From Pelargonium nanum (taxonomy: Eukaryota; Streptophyta; Magnoliopsida; Geraniales; Geraniaceae), in contig JAYMTF010000483.1 of NCBI GenBank assembly GCA_036897485.1, positions 1 to 35,291 of the forward strand: DNA of 35,291 bases. The letters run 5' to 3'. Shown here piece by piece: positions 23,801-35,241 of the stretch. The notes beneath the pieces were generated by a model. The model ran no database searches and had not been told where the DNA came from. It saw only the letters and a program-made list of their open reading frames with translations. The translations under genes were made by a program, and so were the position numbers. The stretch's first letter is position 1. Every line of letters begins with the position of its first letter.

Positions 23801-24524
23801 TCATTCTAAAGTATTAACAGCACACCATCATGCTCACCTCAGGTGGTTCTTCATAATGATTGGACACAAGCAGAGCATAATAACCGCAGGATTGAATATA
23901 GAAGGGATTATATATGTACACACATATATACGTATATATGGTATCACAGAAGAAGTCAAGAGGGGAATAGAACAGTTGATGACATATATGTCTGCATTGA
24001 CTAGAAACCAATATGTTGAAACGTTTGGGATGACTTTAGATTATTGAATCAAACTAAACTCAGAGTACAAAGAAAGTGAGTTAGTCAGAATTTCAAAATC
24101 TTGGGCTCAAAATAACAACAATTCTAACACTAAACCTTCTTGTGTGATCTATATCATGGGGTTTCACCCAATACCTCTGGTAAACATAAAATTCAAGAAG
24201 CATACCTTAATATGTATATACAAGCATCAAAAAACATAGGAGAACTAAGAGATAGGAGAACTAAGAGATAGCCCATAGCTCCACATAATATATTACCAAC
24301 TTGGATGAACATTACAAGCTTACCAAAACAAGCTTTTAGATATCAAGCACAACCAAATCAAATTCAAGAAAACCATCAATCTCAGAGAAGGTAAACAACA
24401 TAATCAAAGCTAAAACCAACCAATACCATACAAACACAAGTAAATGAAAAAAAAAGTGGGAGATTGAAGAGAGAGAGCCACCTTCTCCAGCACCTGCCAA
24501 GAACCCATTTGAAGGAACCTTCAT
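17827..24524 (-). CDS. ARF19: Auxin response factor 19, activating class
   Basis: Thirteen coding exons: 24482-24524, 23139-23251, 22950-23045, 22749-22805, 22480-22635, 22299-22383, 21762-21852, 21510-21674, 21221-21416, 20432-20570, 18424-20306, 18097-18287, 17827-18010. They encode 1132 residues, near the family's usual 1090-1160. It is a nuclear transcription factor that binds TGTCTC-type auxin elements and is held in check by Aux/IAA proteins. Domains: B3 DNA-binding about 122-216 ([19 protein letters not shown]), auxin-response domain about 250-335, Q-rich activation region about 480-760, and C-terminal PB1 about 1007-1095. The PB1 has the basic [16 protein letters not shown] face and the acidic [15 protein letters not shown] face, so both interaction surfaces are kept. 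The start MKVPSNGFL and the end DSGN-AW-SAASFNR match ARF19 rather than ARF7 or other members from memory. The 1230-bp first intron is the longest. All junctions keep frame. Confidence 0.96.
19180..19993 (-). repeat. Polyglutamine-coding repeat tract in ARF19 exon 11
   Basis: Mixed CAG/CAA codons encode many glutamine runs, broken by His, Leu, Pro and Val, across roughly residues 480-760. The low complexity produces long spurious open frames on both strands. Q-rich middle regions mark activating ARFs (ARF5, 6, 7, 8, 19). Individual runs are likely to vary in length among alleles. Confidence 0.9.
24241..24270. repeat. Short tandem duplication, 16-bp unit, in ARF19 intron 1
   Basis: AGGAGAACTAAGAGAT occurs twice in direct succession beginning near 24239. 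Confidence 0.8.
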
Positions 24525-25410
24525 GGTAGGCAAATTCCAGCAAAAACCCTCAAAAGAAAAGAAAAAACCCAACAATTTTCTTCAACTTCACCAACAACCC
24601 ATTTCCCAAAATTTCCAGTATCGCCTCCTCAAGAAAAAAGAAAAAAACTTTTTCAAAAACCCTTTCAGAATCACTTTGAAAATGTTGAGCATAAAGTCAT
24701 AGTATCCACATTGAATCCATTTCCAAGCACTTTAGGCTTCACTTTCAGGGCAACCAACTCTTCCTCCTCCTCGACCTCCCTAACCATCAACTCCTCCTCC
24801 AAATCTAAGCTCAGAAATCGATTATAGAAATGGAAAAATCAGCTGGGAACTGAATTGTCGCCGGGAAATCAGAAGGTTGCACAAAGCAAAGCAAAGGAGC
24901 AGAGACAGGTTTTGTTAATTTTTGGTTTGATTACTGTTAAGTGAACAAGCCGACATGAAATAGCTGAAGCGATCAGGGCTTGTAAATAAATAATATATGA
25001 TATAATACAGTCTCTGTAAGTATATTAATAATAACAATATTGCTTAAATTAAATACTATATACGTTGAACAGAAGGAGGCGTGATACGGTGTGTTACGTT
25101 CTTCGCTGCCAATATTCTCCATGACCATCATCCCGTGATTCTCAATTTTCTATTTTTCTATTTCATTGAGGCTAAAATTGTCCTCACAGTCAATATATTT
25201 TATGTAATAAAATCTTACTACGACTAGAGTTCACAACTCATATTTCATTTTTTGTTTAAATTGATTTGATTAGATAAAATTTGGAATGTTAGTGTAAAAT
25301 GAACGAATTTGTCCGATTAATATTTTTGTATGAAAATTTTAATCTAATTTGTTTTGAAATTGATCAAATCGAATCAATTTTAAGTTTGATTGAATTTTAG
25401 ATGTCCAGGG
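24525..25410 (-). promoter_or_regulatory. ARF19 5' leader and upstream region
   Basis: The first few hundred bases upstream of the ATG are rich in A/C and CTTCC-type stretches on the plus strand, typical of a plant 5' leader read from the minus strand. GAGACA at 24902-24907 is TGTCTC on the coding strand, the core auxin response element, about 380 bp before the start codon. No clear TATA box was chosen. A single TGTCTC is weak evidence on its own. Confidence 0.45.
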
Positions 25411-25414
25411 ATTA

Positions 25415-25829
25415 AGATTCAATTCGAGAGCTCTAGTTGTGAGGCTGAGGTGCACGTGGTATAGTGAGATGGTGATTGTTTGATTTGGGAATTACTTTTG
25501 CGGTAAGCTGCGGAGTTTGAAGGTAATCTTGGTTTCTGGCATAAATATTTTTAGGATCATTGTCGGTGAAATTTAATTTAAATTTTTAATACAAAAGCAG
25601 CTTATTTGCACGACTCAAACAAAAATTGATCGAATCTCTTTAAAAATGAGTCAATCCGAAATTGATCGAATCGCTTTGAACTGATCAGATTATGACGAAT
25701 TCGAATCTAAATTGCGAGCTCATAGGCGAAGATGAGGTGTATGTGATAGGGTGAGATGGTGACCGTTGGATTTGGGGGTTACTTTTAGTGGTAAGTTAGG
25801 GAGGCGGACGGTGATCTTGGTTTCTGCTA
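25415..25829. repeat. Diverged direct duplication
   Basis: The segment at about 25444-25540 recurs at about 25730-25829. Shared blocks are GTGAGATGGTGA, TGATTTGGG or GGATTTGGG, TTACTTTT, GGTAAG and ATCTTGGTTTCTG. Flanking GAGCTC-containing sequence extends the likeness to about 25415 and 25695. An old tandem duplication with a spacing near 287 bp. No gene was seen in it. Confidence 0.7.
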
Positions 25830-26027
25830 GGAATGGAAATATTCTTGTGGGTGTTGACGTGGCCACCCAGTTTCATTTTTTCCGTGGGACCCTACAGTAT
25901 ATGCTCATGTGCTCCTTTCCGTATTGTATTTTAATCTCCTCTCCTTACTTTTATCTTATTTATTTATTTTGGGATTGGAATTTGGACCCACCCTCTAACA
26001 CTATCATCATCACATGATTCCATAATT

Positions 26028-26300
26028 CATAATTATCTCTCTTAATACTTTTATCATTTTATCAATTTTATCCAGAAAATAAAAATAGAAGTGGGTTGTG
26101 ATTCAGTTGGTAATGTAAACTGAAATCATGGAAAAAGATATTGAATTTAACCCTCACTAACACGCACTCATAATTATCTCTCTTAATATTTTATGATTTT
26201 ATCAATTTTTCGGAGGAAAACAATGGAAGTGGATTAGTTGGTAACTTAACTGAGATTGTGGAAAAAGATATTGAATTTAATCCTCACTAACACGTACTGA
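26028..26300. repeat. Two-copy tandem repeat with tRNA-like promoter boxes
   Basis: Copy 1 is about 26028-26168 and copy 2 about 26169-26300. Both start CATAATTATCTCTCTTAATA and both carry GGAAAAAGATATTGAATTTA followed by CCTCACTAACACG. In copy 1 TGATTCAGTTGG resembles box A, and TTTAACCC resembles a worn box B, so the unit may derive from a SINE. Confidence 0.75.
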
Positions 26301-27669
26301 TAAGGAGTGAGGAGTTGTAATTATGACTAAGTTTCGAGCATAAAATAAATCTACAACTTACACCTAAAAAAATTGTGAACTTTTCTTCGCTTTGAATTAT
26401 TTATTGTTTTCTAAATTTTATAGACAATCAAATATTTATAGGAAAAGAAAGAGGAAAATTGGAGTGGAAGAGTTCCCCACCAAGGCAAAGGCACTATATA
26501 GCTTCACCTTTACATTCCTTTCCTTTATATCTTTACCAATGCTTTTCACAAGCATATGAGATATAGGAGGGATAGGTTCATGCATTTGATTTCACACCCA
26601 TCACTCTTCATTTTATTAGCTTACAACCATATGATTACTCACCTAAATACATGTGCACACAATTATGTTTAACACAAATATCAATCAAAGTTTTTTTTTT
26701 TACTTAATATCATCTCTAATTGATTTCTCAAAAAAAATATTCTTTAACTAAAATACGAGGTTCATCAATGTATATATTTAATCAGTTTTGATTCCTTTTA
26801 TTTTGAAGCATGAAATTAAAAAAAAAAAAACATACGTGCAACCTTGAAATTATTTCTAACGCGTCTTTAAATACTGATCATAACATGTCACCAATTTTGA
26901 TAAATGTTTTAAAACTTATTACAAACAAAAACTTGATTAAGTGAGAGTCTTCAAGTTGAAGTTGTTATGAGGTGCTTATTTTCCTAAAAGACAAGAACTT
27001 GGCACGAGTCAATTATTACAATAAATGCTAAAAATGAATTATAAGGTGGATTTTGAAGGATATATAAAGTGGGAAATTGAGGTCAACCACTTGGTAGAGA
27101 AATGATGAAACTATATGGTGTTTCTTAATTTGTAAAATAAAAAGTAACATTTTGGAAGCATAAAGACATATCAATTTCATTAAAAACTTTAAACCAAAGC
27201 AACATTAAGTAATGTTTATTATTGTTAACCCTAAATTAAGAAAGCAATAATACAAGAATTGCCACTAGCCGCAAAAGCAGGAGATCTTCACATGTCTACG
27301 ACTACAACTTTGGTGGTTCGGCTTCGGACATCATTATACTTCAATTAAAGTTTAACACTTTAATTAAATTTGTAATTAAAATGGAGATGTGACTATGGTA
27401 TATTATATCATGCACCAACTTGTGTACATCATAATGGATCGGATTGTGATTTTGATGAACCTGTGGGGCCTTAATTATTTCATTGCCAATAATTTATTAG
27501 GTTTAAAGTTATAGAACATGGCCTTCTGGTTTTAATTATTCGAAATAGTCAGCAAATATATTTTCAAAAAAATATATAGGGTCGGCTTGGCCATGTGTGG
27601 TGCCGTATATCTTAAATTCTTAACATGGAAAAAAAAATTGTGATCGAAGTGACTTGCTATACTCTTTAA
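26301..27669. other. AT-rich spacer, no gene seen
   Basis: No coding frame of interest. At 26495-26501 there is TATATAG in a GGCAAAGGCACTATATAGC context, followed by CT-rich sequence, which looks promoter-like although no gene could be recognised downstream on the plus strand. Confidence 0.5.
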
Positions 27670-27927
27670 GGTTGCGTTTGGGGACATAGATTTGATTTAA
27701 AATTGGGTATTTGAAATGTTGTATTTCAAATACAAATATAATGTTTGGAAAATAATAGAATTTCAAATGACAAGGTAAAATCTGTCATTTGAAATCTCAT
27801 GCTTTAAGCATATTTTGAATGTCATTAGATTTCACTAAAATCCAAATCCAAATTTTTGGAGTTGCTAAACACCTCATTTAACTCAAATCCAGCATTTCAA
27901 ATCAAATCATGGTTCCCAAACACACCA
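27670..27927. mobile_element. PIF/Harbinger-like (Tourist-type) MITE
   Basis: A 258-bp element flanked by TAA at 27667-27669 and 27928-27930. The left end GGTTGCGTTTGGGGAC pairs with the right end, whose reverse complement reads GGTGTGTTTGGGAACC. The likeness continues inward over about 45 bases (ATTTGATTT, ATTTGA). A perfect internal palindrome, ATTTCAAATGACA (27760-27772) with TGTCATTTGAAAT (27783-27795), lies near the centre. There is no coding capacity. Family assignment rests on the 3-bp TAA duplication and the GG-starting termini. Confidence 0.75.
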
Positions 27928-27930
27928 TAA

Positions 27931-30172
27931 GATTATTTGAGAAGTTACAAGATGTGTTAAGTTGTTAACCAGCTCAACAATTTTTAAATTATTTCATTAC
28001 AAATATATCATCTTCTTGAAAATCCAAATATACAAAAACGGGTCATCACTATAAAGTATAAACTAGTACAAGAGTAAATTTTCATATATTGAAATAATAT
28101 ATGTATGATAAATTGCCCTATAAAAGAAAAGTTGAATTTGCGTTGGAATTTCAGACAAAATTGCAACAACATGTCTATATCGTTATTATATGGGTCGTAT
28201 TTTTTTTAGCAACACGTGAACGTCACAATTTCACAAAACATGAGGTGTCGTTGCGAGTAAATGTAAATTTGTAATTAAGAGAAATGAAACAAGTTAAGAT
28301 TGTGATGCATACAAATATGAATAGCATTTATAAATCTCAAAATAGTTGATAATTTTTTTAGTAATTAGGTATTAATAGTAGTGTGCTATATTTATTCTTG
28401 TATATTTGTAAATATGTATTAATAGTTAACTTATTATGAAAAAATTAATGATAATTCATGCATAACTAATTTTGTAAAAATAGAAATAAATACACTCACT
28501 TTAACACAAGTATTCAAGTAAAATACAAAGCTTATTTTGTCACAGATAGAGTAGTATTTTAGGTTGAATTATTTGAATTGAATAATAAACAACAGGTCAT
28601 TTACATTTACATATATTACATGATAGGTCAGTCCCACCAATCATATTCAATCCATATCTCTGGGCATATTTACACATGACATCATGCACTTGGTCATTGT
28701 GATTGTAAGGGTCATAACCTGTTTCACTTTTATCAATGTTAGAGAACTAATTATAGTAAAATTTTAAGTTGATAATTGTAAATGTGTTGGTCATTTCCAG
28801 TGAACAAATTCATGACATGAAGCTACAATAAACTATGGAAAATTGAAATTTGGGGAGTAAAAATACACAATCAATATAGTTTAGAAACTGTTTAAATAGT
28901 TTTTCCTTACAATAGAATCTTTGTATAATTAAACATATGCAAATGATAAAGATACACATCATCAATTTTGATAATGTAGTAAATTATAATCATGATGTCA
29001 CGTTAGATTCGACATCAATAGGTCACATTCGTTAACTAGATAGCTCGAAAATACATGTATTCTCTGTTCGATTTTGTTGTTATCGAACCGATGAGTTCAA
29101 CTTATGCATCAAATCTATCTCGAATGAGTTTAATCAAGAGTATTTACTTAAAAACGAGAAGCATTATTGTGATGTGAAATAGTGGGAATGAAAATGACAA
29201 GAGTATCAATTATTGGTGAATCTAATGCTAGCAGCTAGCTAGAAACAGCAATTATATATAGCATATGGTAATTATCTACTTAATTATTCCTTGACAAAAA
29301 AATGAGAATATGTGAAAAGGAAATTGAACATCAATTAAGAACAAAAACGAATATAAAAAACAAAACACAAATGTAGGTATATAGTATATGGTGAAACTGA
29401 ATCCAGAATGTTGTTGCGTACGTAAAAGAAAAAGAGAGAGACATGGACAGTATAAACTGGGAAATAGATTTGATTAGTACAAGCGAATATGCTACAATAT
29501 ATGTTAATTTATGAATCTAATACATTCATGAGTTGCAAGAAGAAGCAAAAGAAAGAAACCGTAGACTCGTAGAGGAAGTTGTGTGTGACAGACCAATGGA
29601 GCCATGAAGGAGGTGCATGTGAGGTGGTTCAGCTTTTGTCGGCTCAACAACCTCCAACTCCGACCACCCTTTCTGGCCTTTGCCTCCAATATTAATTCAT
29701 TTTTATTTTTATTTTATTTTATTTCATCATCATCATCAATCCACATGACATGAGTGGCTCTCGATTCTCTTCCCTCCTTGCCTATCTGTTATTGTTCTTG
29801 TTGTACGGACTCCACGGACCTTTCGTTTATTTTAATGTCTCTCCGTTGTGGCCATTGTTCACTGAAAATACAGTTGACTTTGTCAGTTGGTGACTCTCTT
29901 CTCTGTATCTATAACCGTAAGTTAATGCAACTGTAACTGCAAAACAGTCACTGGTCTCACAACACAGTGTTGTTATTGCTGTTAATAGGTGTTTCCGTGT
30001 TTGTGCTGGTTCAGACGATGCATGCATATGCATGGATTATATACGTGGAACTAGCTTTTTATATCCATGCATGTGGAGTCTAATAAATGACAAATCAACT
30101 GGAGAGCATAAATATGATCAATGTTCACCATGTTGAACAACAGGTTCTGCTCTTTTAGCCTACTTGTTTGCA
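27931..30172. other. AT-rich spacer, no gene seen
   Basis: About 2.2 kb with no recognisable gene. A less AT-rich patch at 29540-29700 carries a 61-codon minus-strand frame without family resemblance. Simple T/A-rich and TCA repeats lie at 29700-29740. Confidence 0.6.
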
Positions 30173-30180
30173 TAATCACC

Positions 30181-30368
30181 CAGTAGCGGAGTTAAAATGT
30201 AGGATCGGGATGGGATGAACTATAATCTCAATCTTATTAAAGAAATCAAATATTATAGTTGAATTCAAATATTCATATGAAAGTTGTGAATCTGCCTAAT
30301 ATTTAATATAGTTTTGAGAGATGGCTTGAACAGCTGCCTACTACGGCCCACACCTAGCTCCGCCACTG
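30181..30368. mobile_element. hAT-type MITE with 8-bp target duplication
   Basis: A 188-bp element with ends CAGTAGCGGAG and CTCCGCCACTG; the reverse complement of the latter is CAGTGGCGGAG. The terminal likeness extends about 22 bases with about five or six differences. The flanks are TAATCACC (30173-30180) and CAATCACC (30369-30376), an 8-bp target duplication with one change. Eight-base duplications and CAG-type ends fit the hAT superfamily. No transposase is present, so it is non-autonomous. Confidence 0.85.
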
Positions 30369-30376
30369 CAATCACC

Positions 30377-30805
30377 TAAATATTTTGGTTACAAGAACTC
30401 TTGATTATTGGCAAACTTAATTAAGAATCTAATTTGGGATAATGTACACTCCGAAAAGGAGACAAGACACAACTAACACAAAGTCATATGATTCCGCAGC
30501 CAATGTGGGTTATGCAATTTGTCATTTCAGACAAATGAAACAAGCAGCACTCACTCAGGTACGTTAAAAATATTAGGAAAATAGAATAGTTGTGAAAAAA
30601 GAGATGCTGAGAGAGATAGTGTGTCTGCCATTACAAATCACCTCATGCTGAGCTGAGTGACAAGTAGAAGATCCTTCATTCTTCAGGAGTTGCTACAAAT
30701 ATAACGGGATGTTCTCACAAAATATAGATGATGCCAAGACAGTGATGACCAGTACCACATGGGTTGCCCCAACTGCTCCAATAACTAACATTATTATTTT
30801 TGTCG
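30377..30805. other. Spacer between two MITE-like elements
   Basis: No gene, RNA or repeat was recognised in this stretch. Confidence 0.5.
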
Positions 30806-31099
30806 GGTAAAAGACACAATTTGGTCTATGATGAACTTTCAAATTTGGTTTTTGAACTTTTTTTCACTCAAAATAGTCCATCAATTTTCGTGTTTCTAGC
30901 TAACTTGGTCCATGAACTTTTTTTACCTCAAAATAGTCCTTACTCCTAGAGTATATATCTAAAGTTCAGTCTTTACTCTCAGAGCTTATATCAAAAGAGA
31001 CCAAATCTGGTCAATTGTTGAAAGTTCAAGAACTATTTTGAGTTTAAAAATTTAAACGACTAATTAAAAGTTCATGATTTATTTTAAATCTTTCACCTT
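30806..31099. mobile_element. Inverted-repeat element, probable MITE of unknown superfamily
   Basis: The left half carries GAACTTTTTTTCACTCAAAATAGTCC and a second similar block in shortened form; the right half carries the reverse-oriented AAGAACTATTTTGAGTTT and GTTCATGATTTATTTTAAAT. The outer ends look like GGTAAAAGA and TCTTTCACC. No target duplication could be settled, so the superfamily stays open and the ends are approximate. Confidence 0.5.
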
Positions 31100-34000
31100 A
31101 TTAATATTATTATCATATTTTATATATATAGTATATATATCATTACTAAAGAAAATTGAAACTCGAAATCTCGAAGAGAATACAATACGTCTAATTAAGC
31201 AATATTTGTTAATATTCATTCCCGATGTCTCAAATGAAGGATTAATTAAGTAACTAATTAAACAACCTGAAATACTATATGTTACTATGTCCAAAGACAT
31301 AGACATGACATGAATATCTTATTGATGGATACACCCACCCAAGCAATGCACATTGGCTATTGCATAAACAAATGGGTCCATCCAAATGGGTGGGTTTCTT
31401 GTATTGTTCCAAAGCTAGCTAGGGCTTAATTAATCAATTAATGTGACAGTACAAAACAGGCTGGACCATGACCATGACCATTGGTGGCTATAGCCAACTT
31501 CACAAATTGAGACCATCCATGACCATTGGTGGTATACTATTGATGTTGATAAGAGGAGCCACTAAGGTCACCATCCAGGTGATTCAACTATATCTTCTAA
31601 ACCACCTATATATGCCATACCAAACTTATTGTTTATCCACTTAGCTTCATTGGATTAAAGTAACTACAATTACAAAAATTCTTTTGATTTCATCAAAACC
31701 ATGCACTACCTAAAAGTGGAGTTCAATCAATCAACTATCATGCCTCCATTCTCTACCCTTCCAGTTTGAGAATCAAATCAATATTCGCACTTTTAAATTC
31801 GAGATCCGAGTTAAATTATAATCACATGAATAATAATTTATAATAAAAGATAAATATAAGCTTTACTAGTGAAGCTACTCGATTCTTAACAAATACACGT
31901 AGTCTTGAATAAATTGCTTAATATGAACATTATGATTATATCCTAATCGGTTTTTAACTAACAATAGTTGATAGATCAATGAGATGTATTATTTGTGCAA
32001 TTTCTAGAAGAGAAAAGCTTTTTATTTGTACACTAGTTGATGATTAAAGCTAAAGATTACAGAGTGGTTTCTATCAAATTTTGTCCTTTCATGTATATGC
32101 TATCTTGTTTGCTTCTAACTAATAATTGAAACTTGGTTAAGATGGTAATTAATGAGTCTTTCTCTTGATGCGACCATTTCTTTTTTTGTATCTAAACCTA
32201 TATATCCCACTTTAAATAATTAAAATAGTGTGCCAAATAGCTTGACAAACTTATTGAGTTTTTATATACTCTGGATAACAAATTCATCTAAATACACATG
32301 TCATTTGTCAAATAAGTAATAATTTTCTTTCACATTTGTCCGACATAAATATTAATATTTGTTCGGTTTCGAAATAAGAATTCATTTTCTTAACCATCTC
32401 ATTGTGTTACGGTAACAAATGCAATAAAATTTATCAATTATACTGAAGAAATATAGGTGATAATTCATGTATATTTAATTTTGTAAAAAGAAGAAAAAAT
32501 TACAGCTTTAATTTTGGATAGAACACAAACAATTACAATGAACAAAATTCTTGAGCACATATATATTCAATAAACTATTGAAACAATGTTGAGTTAGGTG
32601 GTGAGCATGGCTTAATTTTCTCTTGCAAAAGTCATTTTCAATATCTCTCCATGAAAGGTCATATAGGGTCTCTCATTATTATAACAGAAATAATTGAAAT
32701 GATCAGCCAATTATCAAATATGAAATTAAGCAATTTATATATATGTGCACACCTAACATATACCAAAAGTCTTGCTATAGCTTGTAAAAATGTATGAGAA
32801 TTAGCTACAAATTAATGGAGTAGATATGAGAATTAGCCACAAATTAATGGAGTAGCTAAGCTGTACATATATGTAGAAGTTGCTAATTGTTTATTATGAT
32901 AAAATAAATAAGTATAATTAATTAACTAAACCTAGGTTAGAGTGCATGATCATTGAACAAATCAATGTAATTAAGTACTATATAATTAAAATATAATGAT
33001 GATTTAAGTGACATACAGTGAACATGGGCACAACTGAAACCCTAATTAGCAAGCAAGAACCGAGAATCATGGCAAATTTTTTTAACTGTTTTTCAAGAAA
33101 ACCTTCACAATATATGACCGTAAATTCTATGATTGCTCTTGTCCCCTTAATTACACACCTCCATTTCTATTTTTATTAGCTCTAATCCTTAATTAACGCC
33201 TAATGCTGATTTAGGTTCACAAACACGTTAAATAATTGTTAGTTTTTATGAGATTTTAGTGTTTACTGATTGATAATGCACCGACAAATGTATAATATTA
33301 TGTTGGTATGTTGTGCACTACTCTCCATTATGCACTGCGATCGTACTACTAAATTTACTTGTCGAATTATTAGTTTTCATGTGGGTTTTAATTATTAATT
33401 TCAATTATTAGTTTTTTTTTCAACTATTCCATTGCAATTATTCATGTTTGTCTGTGTCATGTGACTAGTATGTAATACGATGGACTGATTAAGATTCATT
33501 GATTTGTGTATGTACTGCAAATGAATTAATAAATACAAAGATGCTGTTAATTATATATAATGAACCATTTGAGACCAAACTACTTGGAAACATTGTGGAT
33601 CAAATGCGAACGTACGTCGAAGCTATATATATAGTATAATGTTGAAAAATGACGAGCAAAGTATGATTTTGGGCTTATTATTGCAACATCTCATAATTAA
33701 CTAATTAATAATTTTTTAACAACTCATATTATAAACTATAATTAAAACATTACAAATTTGAAATTCCGTAAAAAACCACTCTAAGTCTAACATAAAACGC
33801 GACGATTTAGATGAAACATAAGCCACATGATTTACAGATATACTAATAAAACTAAAATATAGACTACCAACTTGTTCAGCAATGTTCAAATATGACTCAC
33901 AATCAAACCGAAAACACTGATTTTATCATCTCTTTAGTCTTCACAGCTTCTATGAAGCGCATCATAGTCCACCATTAAATAATGTCCAACAATGGAATAC

Positions 34001-35241
34001 AAAACTAAACTTCAAACAATGGAACTCATACAATAACCTCCAACAAGAGAGTGCAAACAAACTATAAAACTAACATAACCACTAAAATATTCAAAAAAGG
34101 AAAACATAGATAAAATCAATCTATCCGTAATAAAGATAATCTCACAAACTAGCCAATAATGAAGACGAAGATGATAACACGGAGTCTACAAGTGAATCGA
34201 ATGAAAGGAGCCAATAGTGATGATAAATCGAATGAAAGAACAAGACTAATGAGACCGAATATGCTAAATATATATTTATTCTTATGAGAACAAAAATGGC
34301 TAAACACCATTGACAAAAAAGATCGACGTTGATTTAACGAATTTTTTTATGATGAACGATAGATGATGGATAGAATTTCTAGTGAGGATAGTAAAAAATG
34401 TTAATTGTTTTTAATTACAAAATAATGAATCATTTAAACATTAATTAGGGTGACCCAAATACTTTAAAACATTGTGGATGAACTAATTAATGTTAGTGTT
34501 GTGATTAGCATTTGAATCATACACTTAACTAATTAGTAAATCTTAGCCTTGACGTCAAGAATTGGAAATGGAGTGTAATTACAATGTTTTGCGAAAGCCT
34601 GCTAGGGCTGTTTATTAGTAGGTGACACTTGTAATCATCAGAGTTGATTACCAATTAGTAGCTACCTAGATTGCATGAGAATTACAAAAGCTAAAGACCA
34701 AAAAGAACCTTAAATACTGTATTAGAATTGACATATGAGTTGATCAAATTAATTAGTTCTAATCATTAACAATTAGCAATTAGCGATTAGCTCAAATTAA
34801 TGAATTTCAGTTTAAGATACAGACGTTGATGGTTTCCTTATACATATCAGGAAAAAAACATATATCTATATATATAAAATTTGGGGTTCAAAATCAAAAT
34901 CAAAATCAAAGTAGGGGAATTTGGGATGTGTACTTGGAAAGGTATAGGCGACAAGAATGGGCCCAAAGAGTTTAATGAGGTGGGGCCCACAAATGTCAAT
35001 GAATAAGGTGGGCCCAACTAAGGTTTGGGTTTGGGCAGAGATATCGCTACAGCTCATCAGTTTTGCGGTTTATGGTCGTGCATTCGTCAACGCGTATCAA
35101 GTTTTGAGGCCTTAGGTTCGCAACAAACACATGTGATTTTGATTTTGACCTCTCAACCAATGAGACTGCTTTTGTTGACTTCCCACTCTCCAACTCGTGT
35201 CCTGTGTCTAACCTCCAATTAAATTGAATCCTAAACTCTTA
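31100..35241. other. Gene-poor AT-rich spacer
   Basis: About 4.1 kb with no convincing gene. It contains a 32-bp tandem duplication (32793-32856). A block at about 33720-34330 has a different texture, A- and C-rich on the plus strand and with fewer long A/T runs, and may be a decayed element. A less AT-rich patch at 34910-35220 may be the approach to a gene beyond the window. Confidence 0.55.
32793..32856. repeat. Two-copy tandem repeat, 32-bp unit
   Basis: TATGAGAATTAGC-ACAAATTAATGGAGTAG is present at 32793-32824 and again at 32825-32856. The copies differ by two bases: T against C inside, and the last base. Confidence 0.9.

Noticed and set aside
25766-26017. Plus-strand frame of 83 codons
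   Set aside because: It begins within a tandem-duplicated non-coding segment and has no domain or conserved motif.
26565-26575. AGGAGGGATAG resembling the core of miR390
   Set aside because: The flanking bases do not fit the mature miR390 sequence and no complementary star arm is nearby.
29504-29689. Minus-strand 61-codon frame in a less AT-rich patch
   Set aside because: No motif, no splice partners and no homologue recalled; too short to separate from chance.
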